Shown here piece after piece: positions 17,489-25,714 of a stretch of DNA of 64,000 nt. Source of the stretch: UBA5018 sp947463165 (lineage in GTDB: Bacteria; Cyanobacteriota; Cyanobacteriia; PCC-6307; Cyanobiaceae); the NCBI GenBank assembly GCA_943371245.1, contig CALRTY020000009.1, forward strand, positions 53,074-117,073. Reading direction: 5' to 3'. Every line of letters begins with the position of its first letter. The first letter of the stretch is position 1. The notes under the pieces were generated by a model. The model was given only the letters and a program-made list of their open reading frames with translations, searched no databases and was not told where the DNA came from. The translations under genes were made by a program, and so were the position numbers.

Positions 17489-17542
17489 TGGGTTAAATCA
17501 GAGGTGAGCTATCAAATCGACAGCTCAAGATGGTCAGTCGGC

Positions 17543-17905
17543 TTAGTAGCGGTTGCGACCGCCGCCGCCACCGCCGCCATAGCCGCCGCCACCACCGCCA
17601 TAGCCGCCGCCGCCGCCGCCGTAGCCGCCGCCACGGTTGCCGCCACCGCCACCACCACCGCCACCACGGGGTTCAGCTTTGTTGACGCGGATCATGCGAC
17701 CCATCCACTCCACTTCTTGGAGGTCATCGATGGCCTTTTGCTCATCGGCTGCGGTAGCGAGCTCAACGAAAGCAAAACCCCTCTTGCGACCGGTTTCGCG
17801 ATCCAGCGGCAAGCTGCATTGACGAACTTCGCCGTACTGGCTGAACAAATTTTTGACATCTTCCACCTCGCTGTCGAAGGAAAGATTGCCGACGTAAATA
17901 GTCAT
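17543..17905 (-). CDS. Glycine-rich RRM RNA-binding protein
   Basis: A 120-residue protein with one RRM (residues 1-80) and a Gly-rich tail (GGGYGGGGGGYGG type, ending NRY). RNP2 is IYVGNL at the very start and RNP1 is RGFAFVEL. Cyanobacterial Rbp proteins are often cold-induced and bind mRNAs at membranes; that role is inferred from the family. It has its own terminator and stands alone between a convergent and a divergent gene. Confidence 0.93.
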   Translation of the reverse strand: MTIYVGNLSFDSEVEDVKNLFSQYGEVRQCSLPLDRETGRKRGFAFVELATAADEQKAIDDLQEVEWMGRMIRVNKAEPRGGGGGGGGGNRGGGYGGGGGGYGGGGGGYGGGGGGGRNRY

Positions 17906-18384
17906 GAACTCAGAAAAAGCTAAATCGATTCTTTGACGGCTCTGGTGAAAGCTATGAAACTGACCAAAGAGAAATCTTGGAACCGTTTTTATCCTACAAC
18001 CAGGCTCGCCCCCTATGCTCCGCTTCTGGACGGTTAACCGTCGCAGCCCCTGTCCCCAGTGTTTGCAATGAGTTGGGGCAGCTCAGCCCCAGAGCTCCGG
18101 GCCATTGCTGTTGTAAAAAACAGCTGCTGAGGGCCCAGGGCTGCACAGGCTGGGCAAGTTCGAGCAATAACGGCAACAGGAAGCTGCAGATGGCAACAGT
18201 GCTGCAGCAATATTGCTTTTGGCGCTTGCGATATCAGGCTCTCTTTTCTGGCTCCAGCCAGGCTTGAGCATCCAAAGCTCCAGGCCATACCAACAGGCCG
18301 CACCTACAGGCTGTTCTGGGTGCTGCAGGTCACCGCTGCAGGCGCCGGCAATGCAGGAGGCTGGGTTCAAGATCAGTGACGACG
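17906..18384. other. Intergenic region, no gene recognised
   Basis: Contains the upstream region of the RRM gene, which would hold its promoter and leader, and about 400 bp in which no reading frame has protein-like features. Confidence 0.4.
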
Positions 18385-18777
18385 ATGCCCCAGAGCCAGA
18401 GCCAAAGCCCCGCGCCCTTGCTGGCCTTCAGGCGTTCTGGAGCAGAGCCTCGCCAGTCCAAGGAGGAGGCCAGCGGGGAGCGCCGGGGATTCGGCGGTGG
18501 TAAGCCTGGCAAGCGCAAAGGTGGAAAGAAGCGAAGCCCGGCCCTGAGCAAGAGCGACTGGGGGCCCCTAGGCAAGCACCCTGACCTGGATGCAATCGTG
18601 GCCAGGCAGCGTCTGCACCTGCCCCTTTCCGGGCGGATCACCGCTGCAGACGTAACCAGGGCTTGGAAGAGCGCCGCCGCTGAACACCATCCAGACCGCG
18701 GCGGCTGCCACCACACGATGCAGCTGGTCAACGGCGCCCGAGACCTGTTGCTAGGCCGGGGCTGCCCGGACAGCTAG
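18385..18777 (+). CDS. Small J-domain protein
   Basis: A 130-residue protein. The N-terminal half is basic and disordered (GGGKPGKRKGGKKRSP). The C-terminal third matches a J-domain: helix II VTRAWKSAAAEHH with the HPD motif in HHPDRGG, then helix III MQLVNGARDLLLG. It should stimulate an Hsp70 (DnaK), acting as a specialised co-chaperone. There is no Gly/Phe, zinc-finger or C-terminal substrate domain. ATG 18385 was preferred to the in-frame GTG 18376. The J-domain being C-terminal is unusual for DnaJ but known among small J proteins. Confidence 0.7.
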   Translation: MPQSQSQSPAPLLAFRRSGAEPRQSKEEASGERRGFGGGKPGKRKGGKKRSPALSKSDWGPLGKHPDLDAIVARQRLHLPLSGRITAADVTRAWKSAAAEHHPDRGGCHHTMQLVNGARDLLLGRGCPDS

Positions 18778-18974
18778 GGGCACTACAAGTGCCAAATTCA
18801 ACCTCTGGCCAGGGTTCCAGCCGCCCATGGTTCCGAGCTAGCTACTGGTTGAGTTTTCCCCAGCCAGGCAAGCATCGGTTTGACCTGGCCCGCATTCAGC
18901 CAGCTGACTGTGGAAAAATCCCGACTTATCTGGGGAAAAAGGGCTGATTTAGGGGAAAAGTGCCAGTCTCCGGG

Positions 18975-19075
18975 CTTTCCGGCCTCCACCTGCCCGGCTT
19001 CCACCTGCCCCGAGTACACCCGTCCGACCTCCATCTGCCCAGCATCCATCCTTCCCGCGTCTACCTGGGGCGCTG
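18975..19075. repeat. Degenerate 15-nt tandem repeat
   Basis: Six or seven units of the type TTCCACCTGCCCGGC (CCTCCACCTGCCCGG, CTTCCACCTGCCCCG, CCTCCATCTGCCCAG). It lies between the J-domain gene and the sepF-like gene. Confidence 0.65.
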
Positions 19076-19140
19076 GTGTCCACCTGGAGCGCTCCCGTTG
19101 CCACCACCTTGGTCAAGTTCATGGTGAGCGGTAAGGGGGG

Positions 19141-19422
19141 TTACTCGGGCTGAGCTTTCAGCTGGCTGAGCTGCACCAGCGCTGGAGCAAACAGAAAGGT
19201 GGTGGCATCTAGCCGTTCCGCCTGGCCCTCGATTGCCTGCACGCCGCCAGCAACAAAATCGATCGTGCGTTGGGCCAGATCCGGTTCCATCTGCTGGGCC
19301 TGCAGCACCACTACTTTTTGTTCTCGCACCGCTACTACGGCCTTCTGGGCCTCGTTAAAACGCCTTGGGCTCACCAGCACCACCTCCAGCCCCGTGCCGT
19401 AGAGCTTTCGCATCAGGTCCAT
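19141..19422 (-). CDS. Short SepF-like (DUF552) protein
   Basis: A 93-residue protein resembling the C-terminal globular part of SepF: VVLVSPRRFNEAQKAVVAV, then VVVLQAQQMEPDLAQRTIDFVAGGVQAIEGQAERLDATTFLFAPA. SepF bundles FtsZ and tethers it to the membrane during division. This version lacks the N-terminal amphipathic membrane-binding helix and linker of full-length SepF (usually 150-200 residues), so it may be a second, modified copy or a regulator. ATG 19422 gives a natural start. Confidence 0.72.
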   Translation of the reverse strand: MDLMRKLYGTGLEVVLVSPRRFNEAQKAVVAVREQKVVVLQAQQMEPDLAQRTIDFVAGGVQAIEGQAERLDATTFLFAPALVQLSQLKAQPE

Positions 19423-19492
19423 GGCGCAATACCAGGGCTTGTTGGCCGGCGGTGAGCTAGCTGTTGGGCCCAGGCTTCAGCTCGATTCGGGT

Positions 19493-19675
19493 TCACTTGG
19501 CACTCACCTGTACTTGTTTGGTGCTTGCTTGGCTTGATCTGGTTTGGTTTTGGGCTGCCTTGATGCGCCCAGCTGGGATTTTTGCAGCGCCTATCGGCGC
19601 AGCTTGCTCGCGTTCAGCGATGATTTTATTCTTAACCCCGTTTTTAACTGCTTTTTGAGCGGATTTTTTTCCCAT
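19493..19675 (-). CDS. Small basic hypothetical protein
   Basis: A 60-residue Lys/Arg/Ala-rich protein starting MGKKSAQKAVKNGVKNKI, with a Gln/Ser-rich tail. ATG 19675 has AGAGG nine bases upstream, which favours it over ATG 19684. Charge suggests nucleic acid binding, but no family is recognised. It could also be a chance frame. Confidence 0.4.
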   Translation of the reverse strand: MGKKSAQKAVKNGVKNKIIAEREQAAPIGAAKIPAGRIKAAQNQTRSSQASTKQVQVSAK

Positions 19676-19806
19676 TGACTTCATACCTCTGCTCGATCTG
19701 TGCCTACTTTGATCAGTCTTACGCCAGCCGGCCAGTAAATCCTCCCGCTCTGAGACGCAGCGATGCTGCTGATCCACGCCAAAGTGGTTCAAGCAAGCTC
19801 TGAACG

Positions 19807-19998
19807 GTGTCTGCAAGTTCCATCGAGGGCCAGGGAGAAGCCAGCCAGGATCCAGCGGTGATCCCCTTTACCGCCCCGATTCACGATGATCTGGGGCGGC
19901 TTACCTACCTGGGTAGCGACGGCCGGCGCTATGTGGTGGCAGATCCCCCCCTACAGGATGGGGCCCAGGATCCAGACGACCACAACTCCCCAGGTTGA
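19807..19998 (+). CDS. Small hypothetical protein coupled to the DUF429 gene
   Basis: A 63-residue acidic protein (GTG start) with the segment PIHDDLGRLTYLGSDGRRYVV, which could be a small beta unit. Its TGA overlaps the ATG of the next gene as TGATG, a sign of translational coupling and the main evidence that it is real. I do not recognise a family. Confidence 0.5.
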   Translation: MSASSIEGQGEASQDPAVIPFTAPIHDDLGRLTYLGSDGRRYVVADPPLQDGAQDPDDHNSPG

Positions 19999-20699
19999 TG
20001 GCCCTTCTACAGGGCGTGGATGGCTGCAGGGGCGGCTGGCTGGTGGTGAGCGCCGCTTGGGGGCCTGGGGGTTGGGGTCGGTTTGAGTGGCAGCTGCAGC
20101 CGCAGCTGGGCGCCTGGCTGGCCGCTGAGCCAGGGGCGATCACCGCCATCGACATGCCGATCGGCCTGGCGGCAGCTGCCCCTCGCCCCTGCGATCTGCT
20201 GGCGAGGCAGTGGCTAGGAGCCCGGCGCAGCAGTGTGTTCCCGGCTCCGGTGAGGATCGCCCTGCAGGCTGGCGACTACCCTGCGGCCTGCGCCCTTTCC
20301 CAGGCCGCCTGCGGCAAAAAGATCAGTAAACAGAGCTATAATTTATTTCCCAAGATTCGCCAATTAGATGATGTATTGCAACTAGATCCCGCCCTGCGCC
20401 TGAGGGTGCATGAGGTGCACCCCGAGCTGGCATTTAGCTGCTGGAACGGCGGGGTTCCGATGGCGGAGGCCAAGAAGACCGCCGCCGGGGCCGCTCAGCG
20501 GCGAGCTCTGGTGGAAACGGAGTTTCCTGGCCTTGCCTTGAACATCCGCGCCCATGGGCCCTCCAGCCTGCTGGCCAATGACGACATCCTCGACGCCCTG
20601 GCCTGCCTATGGAGCGCTAGGCGGCTGCATCAGGGCATCGCCCTGAGGTTGGGTGGCGAATTTGACGACACCGGCCTGGCCATGCGGATCAGCGCCTAG
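19998..20699 (+). CDS. DUF429 family protein, predicted RNase H-like nuclease
   Basis: A 233-residue protein with the DUF429 pattern: GVDGCRGGWLVV at the start (first Asp of an RNase H-like fold), ITAIDMPIGL, RRSSVFPAPVR, VHEVHPELAF and the late DDILDALACLW with two Asp residues. The family is predicted to be a nuclease from fold comparison; substrates are unknown. It begins by overlap with the small upstream gene and converges on aroB. Confidence 0.85.
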   Translation: MALLQGVDGCRGGWLVVSAAWGPGGWGRFEWQLQPQLGAWLAAEPGAITAIDMPIGLAAAAPRPCDLLARQWLGARRSSVFPAPVRIALQAGDYPAACALSQAACGKKISKQSYNLFPKIRQLDDVLQLDPALRLRVHEVHPELAFSCWNGGVPMAEAKKTAAGAAQRRALVETEFPGLALNIRAHGPSSLLANDDILDALACLWSARRLHQGIALRLGGEFDDTGLAMRISA

Positions 20700-20802
20700 G
20701 CTTTCTGGCAGCTGGATTAGCCTATGGCTAGACTATCTAAGAGCTAAGTAGGATGAATTAGTGGTATAGATTGGGGATATTTGCTGCCTGGCTGCGGGGG
20801 GA

Positions 20803-21936
20803 TTACTCTAGTTTGGCCATGGCGGCGAGGATCAGTTCGGCTGGCACGTCATCGCGGATCACCACCTGGCTGATGCCGGTGGGCAGTACAAAGCGCAGCT
20901 TGCCTGCCTTCACTTTTTTGTCCCCCTGCAGGCAGGCCAGCACTGCATTTGATTCCAGTTTTGGCATCTTTAGTGGTAGGCCAGCAGCGGCGATCAGCGC
21001 CCGTTGGCGTTGCTGCTCCTGAGGTCCCCAGAGGCCCATATCACAGCTGATTTCACCTGCTGCCAACATGCCCAGGGCGACGGCCTCTCCGTGCAGCACG
21101 GTGCCATAGCCACAGAGGGTTTCCACCACATGGCCCAGGGTGTGGCCGTAGTTGAGGATTGCCCGCAGGCCTCCCTCGCGCTCATCTGCTGCCACCACCC
21201 GCGCCTTGGTGCTGGCGGAGCGCTCCAGCAGGGTCTGTAGTAATTGGGGGGTAATTGCCCCCAGACTGGCCAGAGCTCCCGCAGGATCGCGGCTGGCAGC
21301 GGCCTCCAGATCGGCAAACAGGGCCGCGTCGCCAATCACGCCGTACTTGATCACCTCGGCCATGCCAGCTCGGAATTCCCGCTCCGGCAGGGTGGCCAGG
21401 CAGGTGGGGTCAATCAACACCAAGATTGGCTGGTGAAAGGCCCCGATCAAATTTTTGCCGCCAGGGTGATTCACCCCCGTCTTGCCACCAATCGCCGCAT
21501 CCACCATCGCCAGCAGGGTGGTGGGCACCTGCACCACGCCAATGCCCCGCAGCCAGGTGGCGGCAGCGAAGCCGGCCATATCCCCCACCACACCGCCGCC
21601 GAGAGCCACAATCACGGAACCTCTTTCCAGCTTGCGCTCAAAGGCGGCGTCATGGATTCGGGCCACCGTGGCCGGTGTTTTCTGGTCTTCTCCCGCTTCG
21701 ATCACCAGGGTGCTCACCTGATAGTCGGCCGCCTGGAGACTCTCCAGGGCCCTGCTGCCGTAGTGCTCCTGAACCACGGGGTTGGTGACGATCAGCACCT
21801 TGGTGCCTGCCGCCCAACCCTGCTCCGCCAGTCGGGCTCCCAACTGGGTGATAGCACCGGCGCCGATCGCCACCGGATAGCCGTTCTGCTCCAGAGCCAC
21901 AGGGATCGTGCGCAGGTTTGGCTGGGTGGGGACCAT
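20803..21936 (-). CDS. aroB: 3-dehydroquinate synthase
   Basis: A 377-residue enzyme that converts DAHP to 3-dehydroquinate in the shikimate pathway, using NAD+ and a divalent metal. Conserved segments: VIVALGGGVVGDMAGFAAATWLRG, VPTTLLAMVDAAIGGKTGVN, GKNLIGAFHQP, EVIKYGVIGD, the metal ligand His in NYGHTLGHVVE, and HGEAVALGM. Start ATG 21936. The gene stands alone between convergent DUF429 and a repeat tract. Confidence 0.96.
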   Translation of the reverse strand: MVPTQPNLRTIPVALEQNGYPVAIGAGAITQLGARLAEQGWAAGTKVLIVTNPVVQEHYGSRALESLQAADYQVSTLVIEAGEDQKTPATVARIHDAAFERKLERGSVIVALGGGVVGDMAGFAAATWLRGIGVVQVPTTLLAMVDAAIGGKTGVNHPGGKNLIGAFHQPILVLIDPTCLATLPEREFRAGMAEVIKYGVIGDAALFADLEAAASRDPAGALASLGAITPQLLQTLLERSASTKARVVAADEREGGLRAILNYGHTLGHVVETLCGYGTVLHGEAVALGMLAAGEISCDMGLWGPQEQQRQRALIAAAGLPLKMPKLESNAVLACLQGDKKVKAGKLRFVLPTGISQVVIRDDVPAELILAAMAKLE

Positions 21937-22039
21937 TGAGTCGCGTTTGGAACAGGGGATTTGAGGTTAGGGCCAGCGCGGTGCTGGCCCCTACGGGCAA
22001 CACTGCCTTGCCTGATGCCGCAACCATTGATAGGACTGG

Positions 22040-22195
22040 CTCAGACATCGTTGTTGAGCCTGTTTCTTCTACTAGAGCTGAAAGTAGTTTCACTGCTGTA
22101 AACAATGCCGCCGCTGAAACCAATACTGCCGCTTACAAAAATACTGCTGCCGAAAGTAGTACTGCCTGTGAAAATGTTTCTGCAGCGGACCCTGG
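22040..22195. repeat. 18-nt degenerate tandem repeat
   Basis: Units such as ACCAATACTGCCGCTTAC, AAAAATACTGCTGCCGAA and AGTAGTACTGCCTGTGAA repeat at 18 nt between aroB and the DUF427 gene. The remainder of this gap (21937-22224) has no gene. Confidence 0.7.
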
Positions 22196-22224
22196 AAGCG
22201 TTGCGACTGCCTGCGGGCCAGGGG

Positions 22225-22533
22225 TTACTGCACCTTTACTCCCTTCCAGAAGGCCACCCGACCCTTGATCTGCTCGGCTGCCTGCTTTGGTTCAGGATAA
22301 AACCAGGCGGCATTGGCATTAACTGTGCCTTCCACTACTACATCATAGTAATGGGCTTCGCCTTTCCAGCCGCAAACACTGCGATGACTGGAGGGTTGGA
22401 AGCAGGCCGGATCGAGTGAATCGGCAGGGAAGTAGGCATTCCCCTCCACTGTCACGATGTCCTCACTGCGGGCGATCACCGCTCCGTTCCAGCTGGCCTG
22501 CATGGTTTCAAAGTCAAATGTCTTGCTAATCAT
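22225..22533 (-). CDS. DUF427 domain protein
   Basis: A 102-residue single-domain protein matching DUF427: ASWNGAVIARSEDIVTVEGNAYFP, then CGWKGEAHYYDVVVEG and AWFYPEPKQAAEQIKGRVAFWKG. The fold is a small beta-rich one whose biochemical role is unknown. ATG 22533 was chosen over the upstream TTG. It is transcribed away from ispF. Confidence 0.85.
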   Translation of the reverse strand: MISKTFDFETMQASWNGAVIARSEDIVTVEGNAYFPADSLDPACFQPSSHRSVCGWKGEAHYYDVVVEGTVNANAAWFYPEPKQAAEQIKGRVAFWKGVKVQ

Positions 22534-22659
22534 GGCAATCAACCAGCGCCGACGGCTGCGGCCCCAAATCGGCGGAGTGCCCCAGCCAAGGGCGCCCGGT
22601 CAAGAACGCCAAGCCAAGAGCGCCAAGAAGGATAATTTCTATTGATTGGGGAAGTTGCG

Positions 22660-23145
22660 ATGCAACTGCGAATCGGCAATGGCTACGACATTCACCGCCT
22701 GGTACCAGGCCGGCCATTGATCCTGGGCGGCCAGCGGTTGCAGCACCCTGATGGCCTGGGCCTGGATGGCCATAGCGATGCCGATGTACTGGTGCACGCG
22801 ATCATGGATGCCCTGCTGGGGGCCCTCTCCCTGGGTGATATCGGTCTCTATTTTCCGCCCGATGACCCCGAATGGCTTGGTGCCGACAGTTTGCTGCTGC
22901 TGGAGCAGGTGGCCTCCCTGGTGCGGAGCCGGGGTTGGCAGGTGGTGAATGTGGATTCTGTAGTGGTGGCGGAGCGGCCCAAACTCAAGCCTTACATAGA
23001 GACCATGCGCGCCGCCATCGCCGCTCGCATCGGCCTGGAACCTGAGCAAGTGGGTGTCAAGGCGACCACCAATGAAAAGCTGGGACCCACCGGTAGGGAG
23101 GAGGGGATTGCCTGCCACGCCGTGGCGCTGCTGCAACAGCTTTGA
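22660..23145 (+). CDS. ispF: 2-C-methyl-D-erythritol 2,4-cyclodiphosphate synthase
   Basis: A 161-residue trimeric zinc enzyme of the MEP isoprenoid pathway. Metal-binding GYDIHRL (Asp, His) and GHSDADVLVHAIMDALLGA are intact, as is the C-terminal ATTNEKLGPTGREEGIACHAVALL. It provides precursors for carotenoids, phytol and quinones. ATG 22660 starts MQLRIGNGYDIH; the TTG at 22642 is less likely. Another MEP gene, ispE, is 26 kb away. Confidence 0.96.
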   Translation: MQLRIGNGYDIHRLVPGRPLILGGQRLQHPDGLGLDGHSDADVLVHAIMDALLGALSLGDIGLYFPPDDPEWLGADSLLLLEQVASLVRSRGWQVVNVDSVVVAERPKLKPYIETMRAAIAARIGLEPEQVGVKATTNEKLGPTGREEGIACHAVALLQQL

Positions 23146-23254
23146 CATCGTTCTCAGCCGCCCTGCAGATCATGTCTTTTTCATCCAGAATTGGCCTTCC
23201 GATTCCAGCGATCCCTTGCCGCTGCCTCAACACTATTCTCATGTTCCCTACCAG

Positions 23255-23686
23255 TTGTATAAACGCACCTGCTTGTGGCGCCGGCTTGGATTGGGTTTGC
23301 TCTCGTTACTATTGGGTACATTGTTAATGATCTCAGTTTTTCCTGGCCAGGCTGAGGCAGCCCCGCCGCCGGTGGTGGTTGAACAGCTGCGCCTAAAGGT
23401 GCCTAGCGATGCGGTAACGGCTTGGCTTGAGGCCGAACGCGGCAGCTGGGAGCTCTGGTTAGCCCAGCAGCCAGGATTTATGCGGCGCCAGCTGTTCTGG
23501 GATCCTGAGCGGCAGGAGGGAACTTTGTTGATCTATTGGGCCAGCCGTGAGCAGTGGCAGGCCACCTCCAGCGAGGAACAAGAGCAGGTGCAGCAGCGCT
23601 TTGAGCTATTGGCCAGAGCTGGCACCGGCCAAGAGCAAGGCAATCCTTTTCCGCTGATATTCAGCGGCGAGCTGCTGCCTCAATGA
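23255..23686 (+). CDS. Secreted cyanobacterial protein, TIGR03792-like
   Basis: A protein of about 143 residues with an N-terminal signal peptide (RRLGLGLLSLLLGTLLMISVFPGQAEA, cut after AEA) and a domain VVEQLRLKVPSDAVTAWLEAERGSWELWLAQQPGFMRRQLFWDP typical of a cyanobacterial antibiotic-monooxygenase-like family recalled as TIGR03792. Function unknown. The start is uncertain: TTG 23255 or TTG 23273 suit the signal peptide, no ATG does. The stop overlaps the next gene's ATG. Confidence 0.65.
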   Translation: MYKRTCLWRRLGLGLLSLLLGTLLMISVFPGQAEAAPPPVVVEQLRLKVPSDAVTAWLEAERGSWELWLAQQPGFMRRQLFWDPERQEGTLLIYWASREQWQATSSEEQEQVQQRFELLARAGTGQEQGNPFPLIFSGELLPQ

Positions 23687-24549
23687 TGGAACAATGTGAT
23701 GCAAAAAACCAAATAATGGCTCCAGAGAGCAGCTATGTGCTCGGTACCACAAACCTGGAACTGCAGCGGCTGGAACGCCAGCACGCAACCTGGCGCGACG
23801 ATGCCCTGGCCAGTTGGCAGCGGGCCGGTTTTGCTTCCGGTCAGCGCCTGTTGGATCTGGGTTGCGGGCCTGGCTTTGCCTCTTTCGATCTGGCCCGCCT
23901 GGTGGGGGCCACAGGCGAGCTACTGGCCCTAGATAATTCTCCCATATATCTTGAGTATCTCCAACAACAGGCCCAGCGGCTGCAACTACATCAATTGCGT
24001 AGTCAGTTATTTGATCTGGCCAACTGCAATGCCGCCCTGGAGCTGATCTCACAGCAGGGGGGTGGCTGGGACGGAGCCTGGTGTCGTTGGCTGGCAATGT
24101 TTTTGCCAGATGCCACTAAATTAGTTCAGTTGGTGGCCTCAATGTTGCGGTCGGGGGGGAGGCTAGTGCTGCATGAATATGTGCACTGGGATACATTTGC
24201 CCTCTACCCCCGCGGTAGGGCGGTGGCGCTTTTTGTGGAGCGCTGCATCCAGCACTGGCAGAGCCATGGCGGCGATCCCCACGTGGCCAGGCGCCTGCCG
24301 GCCTTGCTGGAAGCCCAGGGTCTACGTCTGCTAGGTAGCCGCAGCTTGATGGCCTGCTGCCCCAGCGATCAACCGAAGGCTATCTGGCTTCAAGACTTCC
24401 TGCGTAGCTATGCGCCAATGCTGGCCAGCGCAGGGCTGTGGAGCTCCTCTGAGCAGCTGGAATTGGCTGCAGAGATCTACCAAGCCCAGCTCCATCCCAG
24501 CCTTTGGGTAACACCTGCCCTCGTTGAAATGATCTGGGAGCAACCCTGA
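23683..24549 (+). CDS. Class I SAM-dependent methyltransferase
   Basis: A 288-residue protein with the SAM-binding motif I LLDLGCGPGFASFDLARLVG, motif II LLALDNS and a later RSGGRLVLHEYVHWDTFAL. Substrate unknown. It is translationally coupled on both sides (4 nt overlap with the secreted protein gene, TGATG overlap with larB), so the three form an operon after ispF. ATG 23683 is taken; ATG 23716 is a possible shorter start. Confidence 0.85.
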   Translation: MMEQCDAKNQIMAPESSYVLGTTNLELQRLERQHATWRDDALASWQRAGFASGQRLLDLGCGPGFASFDLARLVGATGELLALDNSPIYLEYLQQQAQRLQLHQLRSQLFDLANCNAALELISQQGGGWDGAWCRWLAMFLPDATKLVQLVASMLRSGGRLVLHEYVHWDTFALYPRGRAVALFVERCIQHWQSHGGDPHVARRLPALLEAQGLRLLGSRSLMACCPSDQPKAIWLQDFLRSYAPMLASAGLWSSSEQLELAAEIYQAQLHPSLWVTPALVEMIWEQP

Positions 24550-25286
24550 TGTATTCCCCCGAACCCGGCACCACCGAGAGTCTGATTGGCGGCGATTACC
24601 ACCTCGACCTGGGCCGGCGCCAACGCCTCGGCATGGTGGAGGCCATCTGGGGTGAACACAAAACCGCCCAGCAGTTGGCGGCGATCTTTGACAGTCTGCA
24701 GGCGGCCGGTGAACTGGCCCTCGCCACCCGGGTGTCGCCGCAAAAGGCCGTTGCTGTGCAGCAGTTGTTGCCCGATTGCCCCCTGAAATTCCATGAGGAT
24801 GCCCGCTGCCTGGCCAGTGAACCGCTGCCCCCCATTCAGCCCCAGGCCGGCAGGGTGGTGGTGCTCAGTGGTGGAACCAGTGATCTGCCGGTGGCGGCAG
24901 AAGCCCGCCTGGCCCTGGCCTGCCATGGCATCGAGGCCGATCTGATTCTGGATGTGGGCGTGGCCGGTCTGCATCGACTTTTAAGCCGCCTCGACCAATT
25001 GCGCAGCGCCGATGTGCTGATCGCCTGTGCCGGCATGGAGGGCGCCCTGCCAACGGTGCTGGCGGGGCTGGTATCGCAGCCGCTGATCGGCGTGCCGGTG
25101 TCGGTGGGCTATGGCGTTAGCGCCGGGGGCACCGCCGCCCTGCACGGCATGTTGGCCAGCTGCGCTCCGGGCCTCACCGTGGTCAACATCGACAACGGCT
25201 ATGGCGCCGCCATGGCTGCCCTGCGCATCCTCGGTTTGTCTTTGACTCGCAGGGGCGGGCTGGATGATTTGGCATCTGCCCACTAG
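24549..25286 (+). CDS. larB: LarB, nickel-pincer cofactor biosynthesis (AIR carboxylase-like)
   Basis: A 245-residue protein. The C-terminal two thirds resemble PurE-type carboxylases: VVVLSGGTSDLPVAAEA, LDVGVAGLHRLL, VLIACAGMEGALPTVLAGLV, PVSVGYGVS and VVNIDNGYGAA. LarB carboxylates and hydrolyses nicotinic acid adenine dinucleotide to start the nickel-pincer cofactor of lactate racemase. No larC or larE is in this window, so its role here is inferred from the family. ATG overlaps the stop of the methyltransferase gene. Confidence 0.88.
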   Translation: MYSPEPGTTESLIGGDYHLDLGRRQRLGMVEAIWGEHKTAQQLAAIFDSLQAAGELALATRVSPQKAVAVQQLLPDCPLKFHEDARCLASEPLPPIQPQAGRVVVLSGGTSDLPVAAEARLALACHGIEADLILDVGVAGLHRLLSRLDQLRSADVLIACAGMEGALPTVLAGLVSQPLIGVPVSVGYGVSAGGTAALHGMLASCAPGLTVVNIDNGYGAAMAALRILGLSLTRRGGLDDLASAH

Positions 25287-25394
25287 TGCTGCTTCCCAGG
25301 CTGGCTGGGGGCTACGGCAGCAACCGTTGGCAGGAACCTGATCTGGCCTGGGGTGTTTCCCTAAATTTTATTTCCTGGAGCCAGGCTGACCGCT

Positions 25395-25465
25395 TGGGCT
25401 GGTTTTCGCTGGGCTGTTGAGCGCTGGGCTTGGCTGGGCTGTTCTCCGCTGGGCTGATTGTTGCC
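25395..25465. repeat. Degenerate 15-nt tandem repeat
   Basis: Units of the form CGCTGGGCTGTTGAG, CGCTGGGCTTGGCTG, GGCTGTTCTCCGCTG repeat downstream of larB. The tract ends about 60 bp before a small gene. Confidence 0.6.
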
Positions 25466-25522
25466 TGGCGCTCTTCCCGCTGCTGCTGCAGGCATCAGAA
25501 TGGCGGCAGTTGTTCCATAGGC

Positions 25523-25714
25523 ATGACCGACCAGCAGCCTTCCCTGGCCACCCCTGCAGCGGCTGATGGCTCCCCGGCCCATGACTTTGAGCTTCAAAAG
25601 CAGCTACATCAGCAAATTCGTAACGACGCCGATTACGACGACTGGGATTATGGCACCGAGCCATTACCCAACGAGGCCTGGATTAAGTCCCCGTCGCCGG
25701 CTTCCGAGGCCTGA
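25523..25714 (+). CDS. Small acidic hypothetical protein
   Basis: A 63-residue protein, MTDQQPSLATPAAADG at the start, then HDFELQKQLHQQIRNDADYDDWDYGTEPLPNEAW, rich in Asp and aromatic residues. No family is recognised. The clear ATG and regular composition suggest a real gene. Its 3' end overlaps the convergent MFS gene by 32 bp. Confidence 0.5.
   Translation: MTDQQPSLATPAAADGSPAHDFELQKQLHQQIRNDADYDDWDYGTEPLPNEAWIKSPSPASEA

Noticed and set aside
20718..20730. TAGCC-TAT-GGCTA hairpin between DUF429 gene and aroB
   Set aside because: Three-base loop and no T-run on either strand, so not a convincing terminator.
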